Shown here in pieces: positions 53,747-63,092 of a stretch of 64,000 bases of DNA. Origin of the DNA: JAUHWL01 sp964416385 (GTDB taxonomy: Bacteria > Bacteroidota > Bacteroidia > Flavobacteriales > Schleiferiaceae); NCBI GenBank assembly GCA_964416385.1, contig CAYQDW010000006.1, forward strand, positions 4,026 through 68,025. Reading direction: 5' to 3'. The position numbers and the translations under genes were made by a program. The notes beneath the pieces are model-generated. The model made no database searches, was not told the origin of the DNA, and was given only the letters and a program-made list of their open reading frames with translations. How positions within the stretch are numbered: the stretch's first letter is position 1; each line of letters begins with the position of its first letter.

Positions 53747-53751
53747 TCTGT

Positions 53752-55143
53752 ATGAACCACACGCAAAAACAACTTTCACTTTTTGTTGGTGCGCTGTTGG
53801 TGCGACTGCCTTTTTTGCAAGCTGGCTATGGTGTAGAGGAGGATAGCTGGGGCCATGTACTGCATGCTGCCCTTTTACATGAAACAGGCGTTTATGAGGT
53901 TAGCCGCTTACCGGGGCATCCCCTTTATGAGGGCTTGTTATTTGTTTTATGGAACGTACACAGCCCATTACTTTACAACCTATTGAGTGCCATTGCAGCC
54001 GCTTTTGCAGTTGTTATTTTTTATCGCATTGCCCGTTTACATCTGGTAACATATCCTTTGTGGTGGAGTATCGTATTTGGCTTTGTACCTACCCTATTCA
54101 TTAGCAGCACGTATACTATAGATTACTGCATTGCACTTTTGTTTAGCTTGTTAAGCTATGAATCTGCATTAAAGAATAAGCCAGAAGCCAGTGGTGTTTG
54201 GTTGGCTATTGCCGCAGGATTTAGAATTACTGCACTAGGCATGCTACTCCCTTTGGGCTATTTGATTTTGAAAGATGTAGTTGCGCATCAAAGTTTTGCG
54301 CTGCGTGTACGCAGTGCGTTTAAGGTGTTCATTATTAGCACAAGTCTTGCCTTTGTTTTCTACCTCCCGCCATTTTTTCAATACGGTATTCATTTCTTCG
54401 ATTTTCACAAGCCCCCTTACCCTATATGGCCTGAGATTATCTACAAAATGACTATTGGTGTATGGGGCCTTTTGGGCACTTTAAGCCTGGCATTTACCGC
54501 TGTTTTTCTTTGGCTGAAAAGGAAAACACTTAAGAATGATGTATTAAATGGCGTACTGATATTGGTAGTTTGCACGTATGGCATCGCATATTTTCGGATG
54601 CCTGAAAAAGCGGCATTCTGGATACCTGTAGTCCCTTTTATTATCATTTTTATTGGCCGTAATCTTCCTAAAAGGCTCGGCATTGCCGTAGGCAGTTTGC
54701 TGCTTATAAGTGGTTGGCTATTTGGTATAAATACCACCAATGCCCTTACCGGTTCCGCTAAAAGCAAATGGGCTAAAACAATGCAAATCGCTAATGAAGA
54801 CATCTTTATAGACCCGATATACGGGGCGCATCTAAATGACTTTTCTAAAAGACATATTAAAGCACAAGCTTGTGCCCGCATAGAAAAACAATTAATGAAT
54901 TTGAATCAACCTACGTTGGTAATCGCGGGGTGGTGGTATGCCATGCTAGAAGTTGACAAAAGAGATGGTCTGTGGGCGAATACCAATGCAGAACTCGTCT
55001 ATTTTGCATCGCCAAAAGAATTAATGAATTGGAAGGCAAAAGGCTATAACTTGCGCTATTTACCTGAACAAGCAAAGATTAACGATATCAAATATCACAC
55101 AGACTACACCGTTACTAACGCTACATTGCTACCGCTACCGTGA
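53752..55143 (+). CDS. Multipass membrane protein, ArnT/GT39-like glycosyltransferase
   Basis: 463 residues with about ten helices (for example LYNLLSAIAAAFAVVIFYRI, WWSIVFGFVPTLFISSTYTI, MLLPLGYLILKDVV). Residues GYGVEEDSWGHVLHAALLHE hold a possible periplasmic DE/ED catalytic motif as in GT-C lipid-linked sugar transferases, and there is a soluble C-terminal end (KWAKTMQIANEDIFIDPIYG). Probably uses a polyprenyl-phosphate sugar to decorate a lipid or protein. It overlaps the next gene by 4 nt (GTGA) and follows recR by 5 nt. Fold is inferred from helix pattern; identity is uncertain. Confidence 0.65.
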   Translation: MNHTQKQLSLFVGALLVRLPFLQAGYGVEEDSWGHVLHAALLHETGVYEVSRLPGHPLYEGLLFVLWNVHSPLLYNLLSAIAAAFAVVIFYRIARLHLVTYPLWWSIVFGFVPTLFISSTYTIDYCIALLFSLLSYESALKNKPEASGVWLAIAAGFRITALGMLLPLGYLILKDVVAHQSFALRVRSAFKVFIISTSLAFVFYLPPFFQYGIHFFDFHKPPYPIWPEIIYKMTIGVWGLLGTLSLAFTAVFLWLKRKTLKNDVLNGVLILVVCTYGIAYFRMPEKAAFWIPVVPFIIIFIGRNLPKRLGIAVGSLLLISGWLFGINTTNALTGSAKSKWAKTMQIANEDIFIDPIYGAHLNDFSKRHIKAQACARIEKQLMNLNQPTLVIAGWWYAMLEVDKRDGLWANTNAELVYFASPKELMNWKAKGYNLRYLPEQAKINDIKYHTDYTVTNATLLPLP

Positions 55144-57095
55144 AGCTTTCAATCATCATCGTTAATTATAATGTAAGGCACTTTTTAGAGCAGTGTCTTA
55201 ACAGTGTTTATCAAGCAATTGACGGCATAAACGCAGAAGTATTTGTTGTAGATAATAATTCTGTTGATGGATCTGTGGCTATGGTACGCGATAAATTCCC
55301 CGCTGTAATTTGCCTTGCCAATACGGTGAATGTAGGTTTTGCAAAAGCCAACAATCTCGCCATTAAACAGGCTAAAGGCGAATATGTACTATTGCTAAAT
55401 CCGGATACTGTTGTACAAGAAGATACCTTTAGTAAGTGCCTTATCTACATGGACAGCCACCTAGAAACGGGTGGTTTGGGGGTGCGCATGATAGACGGAA
55501 AAGGTAATTTCTTACCCGAAAGTAAGCGTGGCTTACCAACACCTATGGTTGCCTTTTATAAACTCAGTGGCCTTATAAAGTTGTTTCCGAAGAGCAAACG
55601 CTTTGCACATTATTATATGGGGCACTTGTCTGAATTTGAGACCAATACAGTAGAAATATTAGCGGGTGCGTTTATGCTCATGCGCAAAAAGGTTCTTGAT
55701 GAAGTGGGCTTGTTAGATGAGCAATTCTTTATGTATGGTGAAGATATTGACCTCAGCTATCGCATTATTAAAGGTGGATATACCAATACTTATTTTGCAG
55801 ACACCCAAATCATCCATTATAAAGGCGAAAGCACAAAAAAGGGTAGCCTTAATTACGTTTTCATCTTTTATCAGGCGATGGAAATTTTTGCTAAAAAGCA
55901 CTTTTCAAAAGGCCAAGCACGCCTCTATGGTACCCTGATCAATATGGCCATTTGGATGCGCGCTACCCTTTCATTTAGCAGCAGGCTCTTACAGCGTATT
56001 GCTTTTCCACTAACTGATGCCGCAGTTATGATTGGCGGTATGTATTATTTAAAACTCTATTGGGAACACAACCATCGCTTTGTACAAGGTGGGGCTTATC
56101 CTCCAGAATTTATGCAGTTTGCGGTACCGGGTTATGTTTTCATTTGGCTATTGACACTCTTTTTTAGTGGTGGATATGATCGACCTACCCGAAGTTTTAA
56201 CCTGTGGCGAGGCTTAGCTGTAGGTACAATTATAATTTTGGCGGCCTATGGTTTACTCAGCGAAACCTATCGCTTTAGTAGAGCACTTATATTATTGGGG
56301 GCCTTTTGGGGTGCACTTGCCCTACCCCTTTGGCGTGTGATCTACCAGTTAATTTCAAAGAAACTAATCATTAAAGATGCCCGTATAGATAAGCGTAGGG
56401 TAATTATTGGCAGTAAAGAAGAATTTAATCGCATAGATCAACTACTCAACCAAAGTGGTGTGCAAGCTGGCTTTACGGGATGGGTTTCTACAGCAGAAGA
56501 ACCAACCGCTGAAGCACTAGGCAATCCCGATCAGCTTGAGGAGATGCTGCGTATTTATCGCATAGATGAGGTTATATTTTGCGCTAAAGACTTATCTGCA
56601 CAACGTATCATGACGTTGATGCGCAGAATTCAAGCCCTGCAGGTGGAAATTAAAATTGCACCACCTGAGAGTTTATTTGTGATTGGCAGCAACAGTATAG
56701 ATACGCAAGGTGAATGGTATACCGTACAGGTTAATACCATAGCACTACCTACTAATAAAAGGATGAAACGCTTAATTGACACATTAGCAGCATTGTTCTT
56801 TTTAATGTGCAGCCCCATTCTCATCTTTATGCAAAAGCGCCCTTTTGGTTTTTTAATGAACTGTTTGCATGTACTGGTGAACACAAAAACGTGGGTTGGC
56901 TACAATCCGTTAGGCAATCCACAGAATCTCCCTATTTTAAAACCCGCTGTGCTACATGCTAATATGTATACCAAAAGCGCCTTGTTAGATGAACAAACGC
57001 TAACGCGGATTAATTTCCTATACGCGAAAGAATATACCCCGCGCACCGACTTAGAAATTCTTAGTAGAAATATCCGCCAATTGGGCGGTGCTTAA
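55140..57095 (+). CDS. GT2 glycosyltransferase fused to a phosphoglycosyltransferase-like membrane half
   Basis: 651 residues from GTG 55140, overlapping the upstream stop. Residues about 1-270: GT2 (MKLSIIIVNYNVRHFLEQCL, VFVVDNNSVDGSV, YVLLLNPDTVVQEDTF, EDIDLSYRIIKGG), as in rhamnosyltransferases. Then four helices (about 290-420), a Rossmann/CoA-binding-like domain (RRVIIGSKEEFNRIDQLLNQ, then DEVIFCAKDLSAQ), and KRMKRLIDTLAALFFLMCSP, the membrane entry of WbaP/WcaJ-type sugar-phosphate transferases. The catalytic core of that family is shortened to about 60 residues, with remnants (TWVGY, LPILKPAV) but no recognisable acidic catalytic pair. Probably acts in surface glycan synthesis with the upstream GT39-like gene. 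Confidence 0.8.
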   Translation: MKLSIIIVNYNVRHFLEQCLNSVYQAIDGINAEVFVVDNNSVDGSVAMVRDKFPAVICLANTVNVGFAKANNLAIKQAKGEYVLLLNPDTVVQEDTFSKCLIYMDSHLETGGLGVRMIDGKGNFLPESKRGLPTPMVAFYKLSGLIKLFPKSKRFAHYYMGHLSEFETNTVEILAGAFMLMRKKVLDEVGLLDEQFFMYGEDIDLSYRIIKGGYTNTYFADTQIIHYKGESTKKGSLNYVFIFYQAMEIFAKKHFSKGQARLYGTLINMAIWMRATLSFSSRLLQRIAFPLTDAAVMIGGMYYLKLYWEHNHRFVQGGAYPPEFMQFAVPGYVFIWLLTLFFSGGYDRPTRSFNLWRGLAVGTIIILAAYGLLSETYRFSRALILLGAFWGALALPLWRVIYQLISKKLIIKDARIDKRRVIIGSKEEFNRIDQLLNQSGVQAGFTGWVSTAEEPTAEALGNPDQLEEMLRIYRIDEVIFCAKDLSAQRIMTLMRRIQALQVEIKIAPPESLFVIGSNSIDTQGEWYTVQVNTIALPTNKRMKRLIDTLAALFFLMCSPILIFMQKRPFGFLMNCLHVLVNTKTWVGYNPLGNPQNLPILKPAVLHANMYTKSALLDEQTLTRINFLYAKEYTPRTDLEILSRNIRQLGGA

Positions 57096-57148
57096 AGGGG
57101 CCTTAAAATTGGTATTACACCGCAAATTATTAGACGAGATTGTTGTTT

Positions 57149-60100
57149 TTATTTATCAGAAGAACTATTCATCTGTTTTTCTTGCTGCTCATCTTCTTTT
57201 GGCTTAATACCAAACACCCGCCTATAAAACTCACCAAACGTATTAAAGCTGGTTTGGTAAAAAACACCAACGCCTTGTGTATATGGCGAAAGCTTATCTA
57301 GGGTTGGATTATCTTGATTACTCCTGTTGAAAGCCTTTGCACGAATGCGACCATCTCTCGTGATTTTATAAACAACCTCTAAATCGCCTGTAAAATTTTG
57401 AGCTGTATTAGGGGCATTGGTACCAACTGGCACATCAATTTTGCTATTTACGGTAATGCGGTCATCTAAGAAGTTTTTACTTAGGCCCACTTCTAGTTCA
57501 TCACTCAGTTGCTGATTACTGGCCGTATTATAACCTACGCTGATGTCTACATAATCACCCAAACCTTGTGCGATAAAGTTTGTGAATTGCGCAGCCGCCA
57601 TTTGCATGGTGTTGCTACTAACGCCTTGATCAATAAAATTAGATTCTGTAGCCAAGTTTTCACTCCAAAATGAATTTATTAAAAGCAGTGAAAAAGCCTG
57701 TTGATTTAGCTTATCTGGGTCACTCAACCGGTTATTGAGTTCTTCTTGGTAGCTTGGGTTGCTGTTGGGCAATAATATTTGGAAGTTAATATTAGGGTTG
57801 GTTACCACGCCTTTTAAATCCATTAATAAATCTACCTGCACCCGCTGCCCATCATAGTTGTTGTTTACAAAACCTGTTAAAGTGGTACGCGTGGTATATT
57901 GGGCCTTCATGTCAATCTGGGCCTCATAGGGGTCTCCATTCCACGCTATTTTACCGCCAGGTTGAATAGAGAACTTTTTGTTGATCAGATTACGCATGGT
58001 AAACAGATAATCACCATTCGCAATTTCTACCGTGCCATACATTTCCATATCACCATCATGGGGAATGTTTACACGCAAATCACCAATACCGCGCCCGCTA
58101 ATGATATCACCCACTGTTTCATCCATAACAAGCTGTACCAAGGCATCAGCTGTTATTTTAGCATCAATGGTAATATCCAAGCCTCCTAACGGTTTTAATA
58201 TTTCTTCACGGAAAGCTTCGGGATTAATCTCAATGTAGTCAAATTGACCTTTACCAACGTAGGTGACAAAGCTTTGGCTGCCTACGTTTAATGGATTAGA
58301 AAATGGAATTTTGAATTCGGTGCCTTTTTTAGTGGTTATAGCCACATCTATGCTCATATCATCTATTGGCCCTTTGATGCTAAACGTACCTTCGGCAAAA
58401 CCTTTTCCATAGAAATAGGCATCATCAGAGTTTTGCGTATTTAGCACTAAGAGATTGTCTGAAGCAATGGTTAAATCAAACACCCAATCTGAAAAACCTT
58501 TGTGTTTAAGATTGCCATAAAAATTACCTGTGGTGCCCTGATAGTTATCGGTGAGTCTTGTATTAGGAATTTCTATGCTGCTAGGGCTAACTTCTATACG
58601 CGTATCTGGTGCAAAGCCGTAATCCGTGTTAAAATATGGCACACCAAGAGCGGCTTGCTGTAAGAATAGCGTGCCGTATGGCTGCAAATCGTGCATGTTA
58701 CCGCCAAGATGCACATCGCCAGAAACAACGCCCCGCACATTTTGTAGAATGTCTTCCACAAATGGATCTATCCACATTAAGCGAAAGCGATTAAAATGCA
58801 AGTTTAAATCTAAAGCCGCCAAACTATCAGGCATATAGTGTCCTGTAAGCTTTAATACTTCTAACTTACCACGAAGAACATCCGCATCTATATGCACCTT
58901 TCCCGTTTCAAAATCCCAATTACTGGCAACGTCTAAGTTGCCCACAAAGTCATTATTGATGAACAGGCTATCAACCCTAAAGTCGCTTGCGAAAAGTGAC
59001 AAATCATTCATTCTATCATAAACAATATCCCCATTTATCTGACCATCAAATACAAGGTCTGGGTATCTGATGATATAATTAAGAATATCAGCATCTAAAT
59101 TTATTGCCCCTATGCGCAAGATTTTTGAGGGTTCGCTGCTCAGTGCGCCATTGATGAGAATTGTACTGGTTTGATCCGTAAAATTGACGTTTTCGAAGGT
59201 GATTTCGTCTTGTTTAATAATAAGGCGATTGTCTTTGTTTACTTCAAAAAAGCGTTCTCCAACATTAAATCTTCCATTGGCCAAAATGAGATGAAAAATA
59301 TTTTGGTCTGCGCTACTGCTATCCAGTACATGGCCAGCTAATCGAAAATAAGAATCAATAGAGTCTCTAAAAATACCGGTTAACGCATAGTTAATACTAT
59401 CTAATGAACGGGATATTGAGGCCTTAACGCTATCTATTTCTTGCCTGCCATGACGTATAGATGCAATTTTATTATTTACGGTGTGTACTTGATTGGCATG
59501 TGATGCTTCAAAGTCTACTTGTTGAAAACGCCATTTGGCCCAGCTAATTTCTTTGCTTTTTACCTGTAACTCAAATACGCTATCTGTACCCGAATACCTT
59601 CCTGAAATATGCGAGCCCGACTCTAACCGCAATTCTGGCAAAAATAAATTGGTAATAATTTGACTGTTTATAATGGAAACATCATACCTAAAATCAATGT
59701 CTGGGCGTTTTTCTTCAGATTTTTGTAGTGGATTAAAACTGAATATTTCCGATTGTAGCGCAGCAATAACCTTTGGTAGTTGATAGTCACCTTGCAATTG
59801 TACATTCACTATGCCGCTGCGCAAGCGATCTGTGTGGAGGTTGCCTTTATTTGTGGAAGAAACAGCAATGCTATCAAAGAAATAATAGAATTCATTGCTC
59901 TCATAGGTTAAATCATTGAGTTGAATTGTACCATCCCACCATTCACCCTTGTAGTAATCAAAATCTATATCAGCACCAAAATTTACCAATGCTGTAGAAT
60001 CATTTGAAAAATTCAGCGCTTTTAAATCAGCTTCTGTAACCCGCGCAAAGAAATCTGCAACCAAAGTATCAGATGCAAAATCTACTTCCCCATCAAAAGA

Positions 60101-61531
60101 AAAACCCACCTTTTCATCTGCCACAGCCGCTATACCTTTAAATTTTTTATCGCTTACTGCACCATCTATCTGCCAATTTTCATAATGATTACCTAAAATA
60201 TCAAAGTATGCTGCCTTACCTTTTACTGTGGCCTTTAAAGATTCTCGGGTTAAACCTGTACCCTGTAACGTTGTGCTAAAAACAGCCTTGCCAATACTTG
60301 TAGAGCCAAATAGTTGACCCAAATTAACAGGGTTTGCTTCTAGCACCCCAGCATAAGAACTTTGCTCAAGGTTGTTAATGTCTTTCATGTAACCATTTAG
60401 TTTTAGCACATTTTCATCTAAAACCAAGGTACCATTCATGTTAAAGTCGTTTATGGTGCCTATGTAGCTACCGCGATAAGCAATTTTAGCGAATGGATCT
60501 ATTAAGGTCATCCAATCCATTTCACCTGTAAATTGCCCCACATATCTGCGTAATTCTTTGGGGTTGGTACGCAATTCTCCCGCAGAGGCTTCTATTCTTA
60601 ACAGGTCTGATTCTGATGGATTCCAAACATGGGCTTCACCAAAAAAGTGCGTATTCTTACCAATATCAATAACACAATCGCGCAGCGTGAAATCATTTAC
60701 TGGTCCTGAAAATGATCCGGTGATTGTAAAAACATCAAACTGCGGAAATTCTGGTATGTAGTGGCGAAACTCATTGCTATTAAATGTACTCTGCACAAAA
60801 GAACCTTTAAGGGTTACTGCACTTAAAAAGTCGCCAAGTTCATCAGGGCTGTCATAATACAAAGTGGCATCACCCTCAACCTCACTACCATCTGTTAAAA
60901 AGTATAAGTCATCAACAGCAATGTACTTTGGTTGGTAGGCCGCCTTACATCTAAAATCATAGAGCCTAAATCGCCCTTGATCTATATAGCTCATGTGCAA
61001 GATATTGGCAGAAACGTAATCGCCATCTAAAAAAAGGTCTTGAACATTTAGTGAAGTTTCAGAGAGAAAGATATTTGTGCAAGTATCAACACAACCTAAG
61101 CGGTGTTTTATAAACCTAAAATCACGCAAGGCAATGTTGCTAATCTTTAGCCTAAATGGTTCAGATTCGGTATTTGAGCTGTCATTTCCACCCAACTTTT
61201 CAAGAAAATAAGCGAAGTTAAACAGCGAATCTTCTTGGTATTTACGCATGTACAGCCTACCATTATTAAGTTGCACACGCGATGATTTAAGTGTATTAGA
61301 TTCGGTATCAAAACCATTGTAGCTGATGCGTAACTCTTGGGCATAAATCAGCGTATCGGCATGATCATCGGCAATATAAACGTCTTTAAGCGCAATGCGA
61401 TTGGGTAAATGAATGGCTAATCTGCCTATGGTTGCATCAATGTTATAAGCAGTTTTGAGATAATGGGTTGCCCTTTTTGCTAAAAATGTTTGCACCGCTG
61501 GTAAAAGCAGCAGCCCGCCTAATACTACCAC
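57149..61531 (-). CDS. TamB-like translocation/assembly module protein (DUF490)
   Basis: At least 1460 residues from the GTG at 61531: an N-terminal helix (VVLGGLLLLPAVQTFLAKRA), a very long repetitive beta-rich middle typical of AsmA/TamB (VQLNNGRLYMRKYQEDSLFN, LRLESGSHISGRYSGTDSVF), and the conserved C-terminal TamB domain (GDLRVNIPHDGDMEMYGTVE, GGKIAWNGDPYEAQIDMKAQ, LLINSFWSENL). It spans the periplasm and is thought to move lipids or help outer membrane protein assembly. The open frame runs upstream to a TAA at 61618-61616 with no ATG, GTG or TTG above 61531; basic residues plus the whole helix lie in that part, so translation may begin at a rare codon such as ATT at 61588. Divergent from tsaD. 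Confidence 0.88.
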   Translation of the reverse strand: MVVLGGLLLLPAVQTFLAKRATHYLKTAYNIDATIGRLAIHLPNRIALKDVYIADDHADTLIYAQELRISYNGFDTESNTLKSSRVQLNNGRLYMRKYQEDSLFNFAYFLEKLGGNDSSNTESEPFRLKISNIALRDFRFIKHRLGCVDTCTNIFLSETSLNVQDLFLDGDYVSANILHMSYIDQGRFRLYDFRCKAAYQPKYIAVDDLYFLTDGSEVEGDATLYYDSPDELGDFLSAVTLKGSFVQSTFNSNEFRHYIPEFPQFDVFTITGSFSGPVNDFTLRDCVIDIGKNTHFFGEAHVWNPSESDLLRIEASAGELRTNPKELRRYVGQFTGEMDWMTLIDPFAKIAYRGSYIGTINDFNMNGTLVLDENVLKLNGYMKDINNLEQSSYAGVLEANPVNLGQLFGSTSIGKAVFSTTLQGTGLTRESLKATVKGKAAYFDILGNHYENWQIDGAVSDKKFKGIAAVADEKVGFSFDGEVDFASDTLVADFFARVTEADLKALNFSNDSTALVNFGADIDFDYYKGEWWDGTIQLNDLTYESNEFYYFFDSIAVSSTNKGNLHTDRLRSGIVNVQLQGDYQLPKVIAALQSEIFSFNPLQKSEEKRPDIDFRYDVSIINSQIITNLFLPELRLESGSHISGRYSGTDSVFELQVKSKEISWAKWRFQQVDFEASHANQVHTVNNKIASIRHGRQEIDSVKASISRSLDSINYALTGIFRDSIDSYFRLAGHVLDSSSADQNIFHLILANGRFNVGERFFEVNKDNRLIIKQDEITFENVNFTDQTSTILINGALSSEPSKILRIGAINLDADILNYIIRYPDLVFDGQINGDIVYDRMNDLSLFASDFRVDSLFINNDFVGNLDVASNWDFETGKVHIDADVLRGKLEVLKLTGHYMPDSLAALDLNLHFNRFRLMWIDPFVEDILQNVRGVVSGDVHLGGNMHDLQPYGTLFLQQAALGVPYFNTDYGFAPDTRIEVSPSSIEIPNTRLTDNYQGTTGNFYGNLKHKGFSDWVFDLTIASDNLLVLNTQNSDDAYFYGKGFAEGTFSIKGPIDDMSIDVAITTKKGTEFKIPFSNPLNVGSQSFVTYVGKGQFDYIEINPEAFREEILKPLGGLDITIDAKITADALVQLVMDETVGDIISGRGIGDLRVNIPHDGDMEMYGTVEIANGDYLFTMRNLINKKFSIQPGGKIAWNGDPYEAQIDMKAQYTTRTTLTGFVNNNYDGQRVQVDLLMDLKGVVTNPNINFQILLPNSNPSYQEELNNRLSDPDKLNQQAFSLLLINSFWSENLATESNFIDQGVSSNTMQMAAAQFTNFIAQGLGDYVDISVGYNTASNQQLSDELEVGLSKNFLDDRITVNSKIDVPVGTNAPNTAQNFTGDLEVVYKITRDGRIRAKAFNRSNQDNPTLDKLSPYTQGVGVFYQTSFNTFGEFYRRVFGIKPKEDEQQEKQMNSSSDK

Positions 61532-61602
61532 GAGAAGTAAGAGGCTAATGATCGCACGTTTTGCTATGTACCGAGCTCGTCTGATAATTCTACTTCTACC
61601 GT

Positions 61603-61610
61603 TACCTTTG
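61603..61610 (+). promoter_or_regulatory. Predicted -7 element (TACCTTTG) 7 nt before tsaD
   Basis: Exact TAnnTTTG with 7 nt to the tsaD ATG at 61618; it lies inside the N-terminal open frame of the divergent TamB gene. Confidence 0.45.
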
Positions 61611-61617
61611 CATCTTT

Positions 61618-62637
61618 ATGCAGAAAGACATTTACATTTTAGCCATTGAGTCGTCTTGTGACGATACCGCTGCAGCGGTATTGCGCAACAATGTGGTTTT
61701 GAGCAACCTAGTGGCCGGGCAGGATGTACACCGTGCCTTTGGCGGGGTGGTTCCAGAGTTGGCCAGCAGGGCACATCAAAAGAACATTGTTCCCGTTGTG
61801 CATCAGGCGTTAAAAGTAGCAAAAATCAAGCCGCAAGACCTCTCAGCAATTGCTTTTACCAGCGGCCCCGGACTGCTTGGTTCTCTGCTTGTTGGCACCA
61901 GTTTTGCCAAGAGCATGAGCATGGCACTGGGCATTCCGCTCATTGATGTACACCACATGCAGGCGCATGTACTTGCCCATTTTATTACAGCCGAAGGCAT
62001 GAAAATACCAAGTTTTCCATTTTTATGCTTAACTGTTAGTGGCGGCCATACGCAGATTATACAGGTAAATGATCATTTTGATCTCAAGATTCTCGGGCAA
62101 ACCATAGACGATGCAGCAGGTGAAGCTTTTGATAAAGCCGCCAAAATCATGGGACTGCCCTACCCTGGTGGTCCGCTTATAGATAAATACGCCAAAACCG
62201 GTGATGCCAACCGGTTTAAATTCAATAAGCCCAAAATCGCTGGATTTGATTATAGTTTTTCTGGGCTCAAAACCAGTATTCTTTACTTTTTGCAGAAGGA
62301 AGTAAAGGCTGATCCCGACTTTGTTCAAACTAATTTGAATGACCTGTGTGCATCTATCCAAAAGACCATTGTTGATATTTTGATGGATAAGCTTGAACTG
62401 GCTGTACGCGAAACAGGCATAAACAATATCGCCCTAGCTGGTGGCGTTTCTGCCAATAGTGCGTTGCGCGAAGCATTTATGCATAGAGAAAAATCTTTAG
62501 GGTGGAATATTTTTCTCCCCCGATTTGAATATACAACAGACAATGCCGCCATGATTGGTATTGTTGGGTATTACAAATACTTAAAAGGCAATTTTGCTGA
62601 TGAAAATGTGGTGGCAAAAGCACGCATGGAAATGTAA
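61618..62637 (+). CDS. tsaD: tRNA N6-adenosine threonylcarbamoyltransferase TsaD
   Basis: 339 residues. ILAIESSCDDTAAAVL, VPELASRAHQKNIVPVVHQA, GPGLLGSLLVGTSFAKSMSM, the metal-binding HHMQAHVLAH, LCLTVSGGHTQI, DDAAGEAFDKAAKIMGLPYP and LAGGVSANSALREA: the complete Kae1/TsaD set. With TsaB, TsaC and TsaE it makes t6A37 in ANN-decoding tRNAs. It is followed by a small membrane protein after 11 nt and an isoprenoid-synthase-like gene. Confidence 0.97.
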   Translation: MQKDIYILAIESSCDDTAAAVLRNNVVLSNLVAGQDVHRAFGGVVPELASRAHQKNIVPVVHQALKVAKIKPQDLSAIAFTSGPGLLGSLLVGTSFAKSMSMALGIPLIDVHHMQAHVLAHFITAEGMKIPSFPFLCLTVSGGHTQIIQVNDHFDLKILGQTIDDAAGEAFDKAAKIMGLPYPGGPLIDKYAKTGDANRFKFNKPKIAGFDYSFSGLKTSILYFLQKEVKADPDFVQTNLNDLCASIQKTIVDILMDKLELAVRETGINNIALAGGVSANSALREAFMHREKSLGWNIFLPRFEYTTDNAAMIGIVGYYKYLKGNFADENVVAKARMEM

Positions 62638-62648
62638 CTTAGCAGGTA

Positions 62649-63089
62649 ATGAAGGAAGAAAAGCAAACAGGTACGGCAACCATACACACCACTGATGCCA
62701 ATTGGGTAAAAAAGGCCATTAAAGCGTACACCAATAAACAGGAATTTAACTTGGTTGATGATGCCGAAATTGGGCTTACAGAGAAAGATGTGGCCAGCGC
62801 TGTAAACCTGATGAAATTCCTAAAAAAGGAAAACCACTTATCTGTTAAAGAAATTGCACAAATTCTGGTCGGGCTGGGCATTACCGCCACCGGTGTGTGG
62901 ATGGTTATGGCTGCCATTGCAGACCCTGAACCAACCACCAAACTCGGGCTTTTAGTAGGCGGCGGATTGGTGCTTGCTATTACCGGCAGCCTGGGTACGC
63001 TGCGGGCATTGGGCATACAGTTTTCTGTGTCAGGCAAAGCTTTTGGCAATGAGTTTCACATATCCCCCACAAAAAAAGGCGAAGACTAG
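62649..63089 (+). CDS. Small membrane protein of unknown function in the tsaD operon
   Basis: 146 residues. A soluble acidic start (MKEEKQTGTATIHTTDANWV, then EIGLTEKDVASAVNLMKFLK) precedes two membrane helices (about 70-90, ILVGLGITATGVWMVMAAIA; about 97-117, LGLLVGGGLVLAITGSLGTL). Not recognised. It is 11 nt after tsaD and 3 nt before the next gene on the same strand, so it is part of one operon. The long antisense frame 62639-63049 is not considered real. Confidence 0.75.
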   Translation: MKEEKQTGTATIHTTDANWVKKAIKAYTNKQEFNLVDDAEIGLTEKDVASAVNLMKFLKKENHLSVKEIAQILVGLGITATGVWMVMAAIADPEPTTKLGLLVGGGLVLAITGSLGTLRALGIQFSVSGKAFGNEFHISPTKKGED

Positions 63090-63092
63090 CTG

